Shown here: piece after piece, positions 1 to 7,415 of the stretch
How positions within the stretch are numbered: position 1 is the stretch's first letter
Layout of the letters: each line of letters opens with the position of its first letter
From: CAYONM01 sp964405325
Lineage (GTDB): Bacteria > Planctomycetota > UBA11346
Length of the DNA stretch: 14,437 nucleotides
NCBI GenBank assembly: GCA_964405325.1
Contig: CAYONM010000080.1
Span: forward strand, 1 to 14,437
Reading direction: 5' to 3'
Notes under the pieces: model-generated
The model's database searches: none
What the model saw: the letters and a program-made list of their open reading frames with translations, nothing else
Told to the model about the DNA's origin: nothing
Position numbers and translations under genes: made by a program

Positions 1-58
1 AAGGGCGGCAAAAGATCAAGCGAAATGTAATGTTTATTTTTTGACGGGCCCTAAATAC

Positions 59-1837
59 CTATGCCCGCGCCAGGCGGGCGTAGGCGCCATCGGCCTGCAC
101 CAATTCCTGATGCCGGCCGCTTTCGATGATCCGGCCTTGTTCGATCACCACGATACGGTCAGCGTCGCGGATGGTCGCCAGACGGTGGGCGATGACGATG
201 GCGCTGCGGCCGTCCAACAGGTGCCGCAACGCCTGTTGGATGCGATGCTCGGTGTAGGCGTCCACGGCGCTGGTGGCCTCATCCAAAACCAATACCGTCG
301 GATTGGCCAGGTAGGCGCGCACCAGACAGACCAGCTGCCGTTGGCCGTGGCTCAGGAAATTGCCGCGCGGGCCGACCGGGGTGCGATAATCCTGGTCCAG
401 CCGTTCCAAGACGCCATCGGCGCCTAGTTCGCGGCAGGCGATGATCAACTCCTGGTCGCTGGCTGCGGGTTTGGCCAGACGTAGGTTGTCCAGAATATTT
501 CCGGTGAAGAGCACGTTGTCCTGCAGGACGATGCCGAGGTGTTGTCGCCGGGCGACCTGTGACAGTTGTCTGACATCGATGCCGTCCAAGAGGATGGAGC
601 CTTTTGTGACGTCATAGAAGCGCGCCAGCAATCGGATCAGGGTGCTCTTGCCATGTCCGGTGGGGCCGACGATGGCCAGTGTTTCGCCAGGTTGGATATG
701 CAGGTCAATACCGTGCAGCACTGGCTTGCCCGGTAGATACCCGAAATGGACCTGGTTGAAATCGATCCGTCCCCGCACCTGTTCTGGGGCCTGCGCATCG
801 GGGGCATCGGTGATGCCGGCGGGAGTGTCCAAAAGCAGAAATATTCGTTCCGCCGAAGCCAGGCCCTGGGCCATGCGTTCGTACAGACTGCCGACGTCGG
901 TCAGCGGACCGAGAAACAGGAAGACATAGAACAGGCTTTGGGTCAGCTGACCCAGGCTCATCTCCGGTTGCGGACCCGAAACCGCCCAGGTACCGCGGGC
1001 CAACACCACCATCAATCCGCCGGTGAACATCACCGTCACGAAGCTGGGCAGCCAGCCCCAGCCCCAGGCTGCGGTTTTTTCTCGTGCATACAGGAGATCC
1101 AATTCCTGCTGATACGCGGCCTGATCGCGCCGTTCCGCCACCGCCTGTTGCAGTACCCGCACGCCCCCGATGCCTTCCACCAGATGCGCGGTCACCGCGC
1201 TCTTGGCTTCGGCGATAGCGCCGTGCAGGCGCCGGCCCAGGCGTTTGTATCCCAGCAGCACGGTAATCAGGATTGGTACCACCGGCAGCAGCCAGAACAG
1301 GATCTGTGGTGCCAGCAGGAACAGGCCGATGGAGGCGCCGAAAAAACGCAGGCCGATCGACAGCGCCACCGGCGGACCTTCGATCAGCATCGCCTCCAGG
1401 CTGTCCACATCGCGGTCAGCGCGGCTGATGATGCGCCCAGCTCGGGTCTGATCGAAATAGGCCATACTCAGTGTCTGCACATGCGCGAACACGTCCTTGC
1501 GCAATTCACCCAGTACCCGCACCGCGGCTTTGCCCAGGCAGTAGCGATTGAAGCCGAACATCACGTAGCGCAGCACCCAGGTGGCCACCAGACCCAGGCC
1601 CAGCAGGAGTAGAAAATCCCAGTGCAAGGCGCTGCGGTCCTGGCCGATAAAGCCGTGGTCGATAGCCTGCCGGAAAAACCAGGGTCGCACCAGAATGGTG
1701 CTGACCAGAACCACCTCGGTGGCCACGGCAATGAGGACCAGCGCTCGCACGGGGGTCAGCAGGCGCAGAGTGCGCCACAGGGCGCCGCGCTCCAGGCCGG
1801 TACCGGCCAGCTCCTGCTCCCGCTGTAACTCGCTCAT
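59..1837 (-). CDS. ABC exporter half-transporter (fused membrane and ATPase domains)
   Basis: This 592-residue protein has the MsbA/MdlB-type layout, with an N-terminal six-helix exporter domain (about residues 20-330) fused to a nucleotide-binding domain (about 355-592). It would sit in the inner membrane as a homo- or heterodimer and move a lipophilic or drug-like substrate; the substrate cannot be read from the sequence. Visible motifs are Walker A GPTGHGKST (391-399), Q-loop Q439, Walker B LVLDE with catalytic E520 and H-loop H551. The signature is LSHGQ (495-499) instead of LSGGQ, a change seen in some asymmetric exporters. It follows the response-regulator gene by 49 bp on the same strand, so co-transcription is likely. 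The ATG at 1837 has no clear Shine-Dalgarno sequence and abuts a hairpin (1838-1863). An in-frame stop lies a few codons upstream, supporting this start. The partner subunit, if any, is not in the window. Confidence 0.93.
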   Translation of the reverse strand: MSELQREQELAGTGLERGALWRTLRLLTPVRALVLIAVATEVVLVSTILVRPWFFRQAIDHGFIGQDRSALHWDFLLLLGLGLVATWVLRYVMFGFNRYCLGKAAVRVLGELRKDVFAHVQTLSMAYFDQTRAGRIISRADRDVDSLEAMLIEGPPVALSIGLRFFGASIGLFLLAPQILFWLLPVVPILITVLLGYKRLGRRLHGAIAEAKSAVTAHLVEGIGGVRVLQQAVAERRDQAAYQQELDLLYAREKTAAWGWGWLPSFVTVMFTGGLMVVLARGTWAVSGPQPEMSLGQLTQSLFYVFLFLGPLTDVGSLYERMAQGLASAERIFLLLDTPAGITDAPDAQAPEQVRGRIDFNQVHFGYLPGKPVLHGIDLHIQPGETLAIVGPTGHGKSTLIRLLARFYDVTKGSILLDGIDVRQLSQVARRQHLGIVLQDNVLFTGNILDNLRLAKPAASDQELIIACRELGADGVLERLDQDYRTPVGPRGNFLSHGQRQLVCLVRAYLANPTVLVLDEATSAVDAYTEHRIQQALRHLLDGRSAIVIAHRLATIRDADRIVVIEQGRIIESGRHQELVQADGAYARLARA

Positions 1838-1863
1838 GCCGGCGCAGCTTCACTGCTGCCGGC
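1838..1863 (-). promoter_or_regulatory. RNA hairpin abutting the ABC exporter start codon
   Basis: On the minus strand GCCGGC, a bulged A and GCAG pair with CTGC and GCCGGC around a TGAAG loop. This gives ten base pairs ending exactly one base before the ATG at 1837. It occupies the position where a ribosome binding site would lie, and none is otherwise visible. It may limit translation initiation or uncouple the exporter from the upstream response regulator. The structure is seen; the role is inferred. Confidence 0.45.
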
Positions 1864-1886
1864 CAGCAATCCAGCCACCTTCGGCG

Positions 1887-2294
1887 CTACTCCAGCGCCG
1901 TAGCCTCGACACCCAATTCCGTCATGGTCTTGCGGAACTGCTCTGGCTGCAGGGGTTTGGTCAGGTAGCTGTCGGCCAGGCCCTTGAAGGCGGAGAAGAT
2001 GTTCTTCATGTCGTCTAGGGCGGTCACCATCACGATACGGGTGGCGTAGGGCGGGTAACGCTCGGCTGCCTGTTCCTTGTCGCGAATCTGCTGCAGCACT
2101 TCGTGGCCGTTGAGCTCGGGCATCATGATGTCCAGCAGGATCAGGTCGTAGGGCCGCTTCTCTTGCAAGGACAGATCAAAGGCCTGGATGGCTTCAGTGC
2201 CGTTGGCCGCAAAATGGCTTTCGCCGTAGGGACCACACCATTTCTGCAGCAGCAGGCGGTTGGAGAAGTCGTCGTCGACGATGAGGATCTGCAT
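1887..2294 (-). CDS. Single-domain response regulator (CheY-like receiver)
   Basis: This 135-residue protein is a bare receiver domain with no output domain. The acidic pocket D7-D8-D9, phosphoacceptor D55 (in LILLDIMMPE), T91 (VMVTALDD) and K113 (YLTKPL) are all in the expected places, so it should be phosphorylatable. Such proteins act in the cytoplasm through protein-protein contacts, as phosphorelay intermediates or by binding a target such as a kinase or diguanylate cyclase. No cognate histidine kinase is in the window. The ATG at 2294 has a good Shine-Dalgarno sequence (AGGAG, 7-base spacer). It is transcribed away from metH and lies 49 bp upstream of the ABC exporter, probably as the first gene of a two-gene unit. 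Confidence 0.9.
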   Translation of the reverse strand: MQILIVDDDFSNRLLLQKWCGPYGESHFAANGTEAIQAFDLSLQEKRPYDLILLDIMMPELNGHEVLQQIRDKEQAAERYPPYATRIVMVTALDDMKNIFSAFKGLADSYLTKPLQPEQFRKTMTELGVEATALE

Positions 2295-2322
2295 GGTCAG
2301 ACTCCTGGCGTAAGTATCGCTC

Positions 2323-2338
2323 AGGAAAACATTTTCCT
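2323..2338. promoter_or_regulatory. Perfect inverted repeat in the response-regulator leader
   Basis: AGGAAAA and TTTTCCT are perfect inverted arms separated by two bases, 29-44 bp upstream of the response-regulator ATG and just upstream of its ribosome binding site. It could be an operator or an mRNA hairpin. The binding factor is unknown. Confidence 0.4.
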
Positions 2339-2393
2339 CAAGCGGGTCTCCAGAACACGGTGTTTGGTAAGAATTCGGAAGCGGTCTTGCGGA

Positions 2394-2423
2394 TTCATCG
2401 ACGAATCATGATTTGTCGATGAA
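2394..2423. promoter_or_regulatory. 30-bp near-perfect palindrome upstream of metH
   Basis: The arms TTCATCGAC (2394-2402) and GTCGATGAA (2415-2423) flank the self-complementary core AATCATGATT (2404-2413). Only the pair 2403/2414 is mismatched, and in RNA it would be a G-U wobble. The palindrome lies 36 bp before the preferred metH start in the divergent spacer with the response-regulator gene. No T-run follows, so it is not a typical intrinsic terminator. An operator for metH and/or the divergent operon is the simplest reading. It does not match the MetJ box (AGACGTCT) or the usual MetR spacing (TGAA, five bases, TTCA) as I know them. Confidence 0.5.
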
Positions 2424-2458
2424 AGCTTCACCGTAGCATGCCGGCGGAGGTGCTGCTG

Positions 2459-5400
2459 ATGTCGATGCTCCCGTGGACCCCGGCCGCCGAGGCCCTGCTG
2501 CAACTGTTGCGCGAACGGATCGTCTATCTGGATGGTGCCATGGGCACCATGATCCAGCGGCAGCAGCTACAGGAGGCCGACTTTCGGGATCATGACGCCC
2601 TGCGCGCGCATCCGGGAGATCTGAAGGGCAACAACGACCTGCTCTGCCTGACCCGACCCGAGCTGATCGTCGACATCCATCGCCAGTATCTGGAAGCCGG
2701 CTCGGACATCATCGAGACCAATAGCTTCTCCGGCACCACCATCGCCCAGGCCGACTACGGCCTGGAGCACCTGGTGGACCAGATCAACCAGGCCTCGGTG
2801 CAGTGTGCCCGGCAGGCGTGCGAAGCCTTTGCCGCTGCGTATCCCGAGGCGGGGCCGCGCTACATCGCCGGCGCCCTGGGCCCCACCAACCGCACCGCGT
2901 CCATCTCGCCCGTTGTCGCCGATCCGGGCGCGCGCAACACCGATTACCAGCAGTTGGTGACCGCCTACCGTCAGCAGGCCGAGGCCTTGTTGGATGCCGG
3001 TGCCGACGTGCTGCTATTGGAGACTATTTTCGATACTCTCAATGCCAAGGCGGCGTTGATGGCCATCGATCAGGCGCAGCAAGCGCGAGCTGTCCGCGTA
3101 CCAGTGATGATCTCGGTGACCATCACCGACGCCTCGGGCCGTACCCTGTCGGGGCAGACCACCGAGGCCTTCTGGCATTCGGTGATGCACGCCCGGCCGC
3201 TATCGGTGGGAGTCAACTGCGCCCTGGGTGCCAAGGCCATGCGGCCCTATATTCAGGCTCTGGCTGCTCGGGCCGATTGCTTTATCAGCGTCTATCCCAA
3301 TGCCGGTCTGCCCAATCCCTTGGCCGACACCGGTTACGATGAAGGTCCGCAGGATACGAGCGCTAATCTGCTGCCGATGATCCGTGACGGTTATGTCAAT
3401 ATGGTTGGCGGTTGCTGTGGCACCACGCCGCAGCACATTGCTGCCATCGTTGCCGCCACCAATGGCTGGGCGCCGCATGCGCCTGTCCAACCCCAGCCGG
3501 CTCTGCGTTTATCGGGCCTGGAGCCACTCACCCTGCTGCCGCAGCAGGCGACCTTCCTGATGGTGGGCGAGCGCACCAATGTCGCCGGCAGCCTGAAATT
3601 CAAGCGTCTGATCAAGGAAGAAAAATACGACGAGGCCCTGGCGATCGCCAAACAGCAGGTGGAGAACGGTGCCAACGTCATTGATCTGAATTTCGACGAT
3701 GGCCTTTTGGATGGCCCGGCCTGCATGCGCCGTTTCTGCAATCTGATCGCCTCCGAGCCGGATATCGCCCGCGTGCCGCTGATGATCGACTCCTCCAAGT
3801 GGGAGGTGATCGAGGCCGGCCTGCAATGCACCCAGGGCCGCGCGATCGTCAACTCGATTTCCTTGAAGGAGGGGGAGGCGGCTTTCCGCGAGCGCGCCGC
3901 TGCGATCCGAGCCTACGGTGCAGCCATGGTGGTGATGGCCTTCGACGAAAATGGCCAGGCTGCCAATCTGGATGACAAGGTGCGTATCTGCCAGCGCGCA
4001 TATCGGATTCTCACCGAAGGCGTTGGCATTGATCCGCAGGATATCATTTTCGATCCCAATGTACTCACCGTCGCCACCGGCATCGAGGAGCACAACGATT
4101 ACGGCATTGCCTTCATCGAAGCGGTCCGACAGATCAAACAGACCTGCCCCGGTGTCCGCTGCTCTGGCGGCATTTCCAATGTCAGTTTCTCCTTCCGCGG
4201 CAACAACGTGGTCCGCGAAGCCATGCACGCGGTATTCCTGTATCATGCTATTGCTGCTGGTCTTGACATGGGTATTGTCAATGCCGGTATGCTTGGTCAG
4301 TACGAGGACATCAAGCCGGAATTGCGCAGCCTGTGCGAAGATGTGGTGCTGAATCGCCGCTCGGAAGCCACCGAACAACTGCTGGAACTGGCCGAGGCCG
4401 TCAAGGCCGCCGGCAGCGGTGAAAAGGTGGCCGAGAAGACCGAAGCCTGGCGTGAGCTGCCGGTGGCCGAGCGCCTGGCACACGCTCTGGTCAAGGGCAT
4501 CACCACCCATGTCGAGGTCGATGTCGAAGAGGCACGCCAGCAGGCCGACAAGCCGTTGGATGTGATCGAGGGCCCCTTGATGGATGGCATGAAGGTGGTC
4601 GGTGAACGCTTTGGTGCCGGCAAGATGTTCCTGCCGCAGGTGGTGAAATCGGCTCGGGTCATGAAACAGGCGGTTGCCTATCTGCTGCCCTTCATGGAAG
4701 TGGAAAAGGCCGGTGGTAGTCAGCAGGGCACGGTGGTCTTGGCCACGGTGAAGGGTGACGTGCACGATATCGGCAAGAATATCGTTGGCGTGGTGCTGGG
4801 CTGCAACAATTACCGGGTGATCGATCTGGGCGTCATGGTGCCCTGCGAGCGGATCCTGGAAACTGCTCGCGCCGAGCATGCCGACATTATCGGCCTGTCA
4901 GGCCTGATCACGCCCAGTCTGGACGAAATGGCCACGGTTGCCGCCGAAATGCAGGCCCAAGGCTTCCACCAGCCGCTGCTGATCGGTGGTGCCACCACCT
5001 CGGGCCAGCATACCGCCATCAAATTGGCACCGCATTACCAGGGCGTGCTCGAGCATGTGTTGGATGCCTCGTTGGTTACCGGTGTCTGTGGACAATTGCT
5101 GGGTTCGGGTAAAGACAAGTATGTTGCCGCATTGCAGGCCAAGCAACAACAGGCGCGCGAGAGCTTCGCCAAGCGAGCCGGCAGCCGGGCCGCCAAGCTG
5201 ATTCCCTATGATCAGGCCCGTACCCGTGCCTTCCAGAATCGGCATCAGCCCGATGGCGAGCCGCGTCTGGGCGTGCAGCTGGTGGAAGATATCGATCTCG
5301 GCAAAGTTAGAGAAATGATCGACTGGTCGCCCTTCTTCTGGTCCTGGGAATTGAAGGGCGCCTATCCAGCGATTTTCGAGCATCCCGAGCGCGGTGCCGA

Positions 5401-6130
5401 AGCCCGTCGGGTTTTTGACGAAGGCCAGGCTCTCTTTGACCGCCTGTTGGCCGAAGACGTCATCAAACCTCGGGCCTTATACGGACATTGGCGCGCCAAT
5501 GCCGATGGCGACGATATCATCGTCTGGGATGAGCAGGGCGGCGAACTGACCCGCCTGCATGGCCTGCGGCAGCAGCACGATGCCGAGACATGTCTCTGCC
5601 TGTCCGATTATGTCCTGCCTGAGGGAATTGACCACATCGGCGCATTCGCCGTGAGTGCCGGTCCGGAAATCGAGGCCTTTGCGCAGACCCAGAAAAAAGC
5701 CGGTGACGATTACACCGCGATCATGGCTCAGGCCCTGGCCGACCGCATTGCCGAAGGCTTGGCGGAATGGTTGCACGGCCGCGTCCGACGTGAATACGGC
5801 ATTGCTGAGAATCTGAGCGTGAACGATCTGATCGCCGAGAAATACCGCGGCATCCGTCCGGCTCCCGGCTACCCGGCCTGCCCGGACCATACGGAAAAAG
5901 GCAGCATCTGGCGGCTATTGGAAGCCGAACGACGCATCGGCGTCAGTCTGACCGAAAGCTATGCCATGAATCCACCGGCTTCGGTCAGTGGTCTGTATTT
6001 CTATCATCCGGAGGCCAGGTACTTCAACCTCGGCAAGATCGATCGCGATCAGCTCCGCGCCTGGGCCAGGCGGAAGAACATGTCCGAAGCCGAGGCGGTC
6101 CGTTGGCTGGCCCCGGTCCTGGTGGAGTGA
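2459..6130 (+). CDS. metH: Cobalamin-dependent methionine synthase
   Basis: The enzyme transfers a methyl group from 5-methyltetrahydrofolate through cob(I)alamin to homocysteine, making methionine in the cytoplasm. From the ATG at 2459 it is 1223 residues, the normal full length. The domains are in order. The homocysteine domain has zinc-binding C254 and the GGCCGT pair C319/C320. The pterin domain contains VGERTNVAGSLKFKRLI. The helical cap and cobalamin domain carry the DVHDIG motif (D767, axial-ligand H769). The C-terminal reactivation domain binds S-adenosylmethionine and contains RPAPGYPACPDHTEK. I chose 2459 over the ATG at 2438 because GGAGG (2446-2450) sits eight bases before it; the ATG at 2465 is also possible. 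It appears monocistronic, diverges from the response regulator and converges on the ATPase gene 48 bp downstream. I see no cobalamin or SAM riboswitch in the short leader. Confidence 0.97.
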   Translation: MSMLPWTPAAEALLQLLRERIVYLDGAMGTMIQRQQLQEADFRDHDALRAHPGDLKGNNDLLCLTRPELIVDIHRQYLEAGSDIIETNSFSGTTIAQADYGLEHLVDQINQASVQCARQACEAFAAAYPEAGPRYIAGALGPTNRTASISPVVADPGARNTDYQQLVTAYRQQAEALLDAGADVLLLETIFDTLNAKAALMAIDQAQQARAVRVPVMISVTITDASGRTLSGQTTEAFWHSVMHARPLSVGVNCALGAKAMRPYIQALAARADCFISVYPNAGLPNPLADTGYDEGPQDTSANLLPMIRDGYVNMVGGCCGTTPQHIAAIVAATNGWAPHAPVQPQPALRLSGLEPLTLLPQQATFLMVGERTNVAGSLKFKRLIKEEKYDEALAIAKQQVENGANVIDLNFDDGLLDGPACMRRFCNLIASEPDIARVPLMIDSSKWEVIEAGLQCTQGRAIVNSISLKEGEAAFRERAAAIRAYGAAMVVMAFDENGQAANLDDKVRICQRAYRILTEGVGIDPQDIIFDPNVLTVATGIEEHNDYGIAFIEAVRQIKQTCPGVRCSGGISNVSFSFRGNNVVREAMHAVFLYHAIAAGLDMGIVNAGMLGQYEDIKPELRSLCEDVVLNRRSEATEQLLELAEAVKAAGSGEKVAEKTEAWRELPVAERLAHALVKGITTHVEVDVEEARQQADKPLDVIEGPLMDGMKVVGERFGAGKMFLPQVVKSARVMKQAVAYLLPFMEVEKAGGSQQGTVVLATVKGDVHDIGKNIVGVVLGCNNYRVIDLGVMVPCERILETARAEHADIIGLSGLITPSLDEMATVAAEMQAQGFHQPLLIGGATTSGQHTAIKLAPHYQGVLEHVLDASLVTGVCGQLLGSGKDKYVAALQAKQQQARESFAKRAGSRAAKLIPYDQARTRAFQNRHQPDGEPRLGVQLVEDIDLGKVREMIDWSPFFWSWELKGAYPAIFEHPERGAEARRVFDEGQALFDRLLAEDVIKPRALYGHWRANADGDDIIVWDEQGGELTRLHGLRQQHDAETCLCLSDYVLPEGIDHIGAFAVSAGPEIEAFAQTQKKAGDDYTAIMAQALADRIAEGLAEWLHGRVRREYGIAENLSVNDLIAEKYRGIRPAPGYPACPDHTEKGSIWRLLEAERRIGVSLTESYAMNPPASVSGLYFYHPEARYFNLGKIDRDQLRAWARRKNMSEAEAVRWLAPVLVE

Positions 6131-6178
6131 TCGTGATGGTACTGCCGCTCGCGAGCGAGTGGATGTTCGGGTTGTCCG

Positions 6179-7333
6179 TCAGAGTCGGAATTCAGGTATC
6201 GGCACAACATCGACCTGCTTGGTCAATGGATAACCCGAATCGACCGGTGCAACCAGCATGGCACGTTCTGGTTGCACGTCGTTGATCAGCTCGTGGAAGC
6301 CACGCGATGGCTTGGGGGTTTTGGAGGCCTTGAATTCGATCATCACCTGCTTGCCGGCTCGTTCGAGCAGCAAGTCTATTTCAGCGCCGCTTGATGTGCG
6401 CAGGAATGAGGCCTGCCAACGAGGGTGTGTGGCCAATATTTGTTCGGTCGCATAGCCTTCCCAGGAAGCGCCCAGGCAGGGGTGCGCCAGGATCTGATCG
6501 TGATCCTCCAGATCCAGCAGGGCGTGTAGCAGGCCGCTGTCGCGCAGGTAGAGCTTGGGGGAACGGATCAGCCGCTTTTTAAGGTTGGTTTCTGCCGGTG
6601 GTAAAAGTCGGATGATGTAGGTCTGCTCCAGGATGGCGATGTATTTTTTCAGGGTCGGGGTGCTAACGTCGATGCTACTGGCCAGTTTGGAATAGTTGAT
6701 TGTTTGGCCATGATAATGCGCCAGGAGCCGCCAGAGGCGTTCAATGATCGGGATGGGAATGCTCAGGCCCAGGGCGGGAATATCCCGCTCCAGGAACGTG
6801 CGAATGAAATCCAGCCGCCAGTCGAAACTGTCTTGTTCATCTGTCGCTAGCAGGCTGTCGGGAAAGCCGCCGCGGCGCCAGTGTGCACGGATCGTGGAGA
6901 CGGCATCGACTTCTGGCCACAGGAAGGGGGTCAGGTCGACCAAGCTCAGCCGGCCAGCCAGGCTTTCAGACGACTGCCTGATCAGATCCCGCGACGCCGA
7001 TCCCAGCAAGAGGAAGCGACCAGGTCGGCGATCACGGTCCACCTCTGAACGCAACAGGCTGAAGAAGTCGGGTACGAGCTGGATCTCATCCAGGCAGACC
7101 AGTTGCTGCCGATGGCCGTCGAAAAAAAGTTCTGGTTCGGTGAGTTTGTTCCGATCCGCGCGGTCCTGCAGGTCCAGGTAGACAGCGTTCCGACCACGGA
7201 TCACCTGCCGCGCCAGGGTGGACTTGCCACATTGCCGCGGTCCCAACAGGGCCACGACCGGACTGCGCTTCAGGGCGCGATCCAGCTGTGATTCAGCCCG
7301 TCGAGGCAGATAACCATGCAATTTGCTAACCAT
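6179..7333 (-). CDS. AAA_14 / DUF4143-family P-loop ATPase
   Basis: This 384-residue protein matches the common but poorly understood prokaryotic family with an N-terminal AAA_14 ATPase and a C-terminal DUF4143 domain. Visible motifs are Walker A GPRQCGKST (31-39), Walker B LVCLDEIQ (78-85) and a sensor-like GSASRDL (111-117). A C-terminal segment has GAEIDLLLE followed by IEFKAS (about 317-337), which resembles the D...ExK pattern of PD-(D/E)XK nucleases. The family is patchily distributed and often looks horizontally acquired; its cellular role is not established. Its start at 7333 lacks a strong Shine-Dalgarno sequence and sits in an AT-rich patch with an inverted repeat. It lies 82 bp downstream of the sulfatase on the same strand and may have its own promoter. 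Family assignment is firm; function is unknown. Confidence 0.9.
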   Translation of the reverse strand: MVSKLHGYLPRRAESQLDRALKRSPVVALLGPRQCGKSTLARQVIRGRNAVYLDLQDRADRNKLTEPELFFDGHRQQLVCLDEIQLVPDFFSLLRSEVDRDRRPGRFLLLGSASRDLIRQSSESLAGRLSLVDLTPFLWPEVDAVSTIRAHWRRGGFPDSLLATDEQDSFDWRLDFIRTFLERDIPALGLSIPIPIIERLWRLLAHYHGQTINYSKLASSIDVSTPTLKKYIAILEQTYIIRLLPPAETNLKKRLIRSPKLYLRDSGLLHALLDLEDHDQILAHPCLGASWEGYATEQILATHPRWQASFLRTSSGAEIDLLLERAGKQVMIEFKASKTPKPSRGFHELINDVQPERAMLVAPVDSGYPLTKQVDVVPIPEFRL

Positions 7334-7354
7334 CTTTACAAATTTACATGGTTA
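7327..7354. promoter_or_regulatory. Inverted repeat overlapping the ATPase start codon
   Basis: TAACCAT (7327-7333) and ATGGTTA (7348-7354) are inverted 7-bp arms around a 14-bp AT-rich spacer. The left arm includes the ATG of the DUF4143 ATPase. The patch is much more AT-rich than its surroundings. It could be an autoregulatory operator or part of the promoter; this is inference. Confidence 0.3.
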
Positions 7355-7415
7355 ACGGGTCATGGTCCAGTGCCATTCACAGTCGAAGGCGGGGTCGATC
7401 CCCTGACGTTTTGGC

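Noticed and set aside
1..58. A terminator after the ABC exporter
   Set aside because: The stretch is AT-rich but I find no stable hairpin followed by a U-run in the minus-strand direction.
2295..2458. A cobalamin or SAM riboswitch before metH
   Set aside because: The leader is too short for a cobalamin riboswitch and I recognise no conserved B12-box or SAM-riboswitch core in it.
2321..2503. A small minus-strand frame in the metH/response-regulator spacer, with an internal ATG giving a 25-residue peptide
   Set aside because: It crosses the 30-bp palindrome and the metH start region, has no convincing ribosome binding site and no recognisable sequence.
3509..4879. A 456-codon open frame on the minus strand inside metH
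   Set aside because: It is the antisense shadow of a high-GC gene; the plus strand carries unmistakable MetH motifs and the minus-strand translation has no recognisable family.
6131..6178. A terminator between the convergent metH and ATPase genes, centred on CGCTCGCGAGCG (6146-6157)
   Set aside because: The palindrome has no proper loop and no T-run on either strand, so it is noted only as a short dyad.
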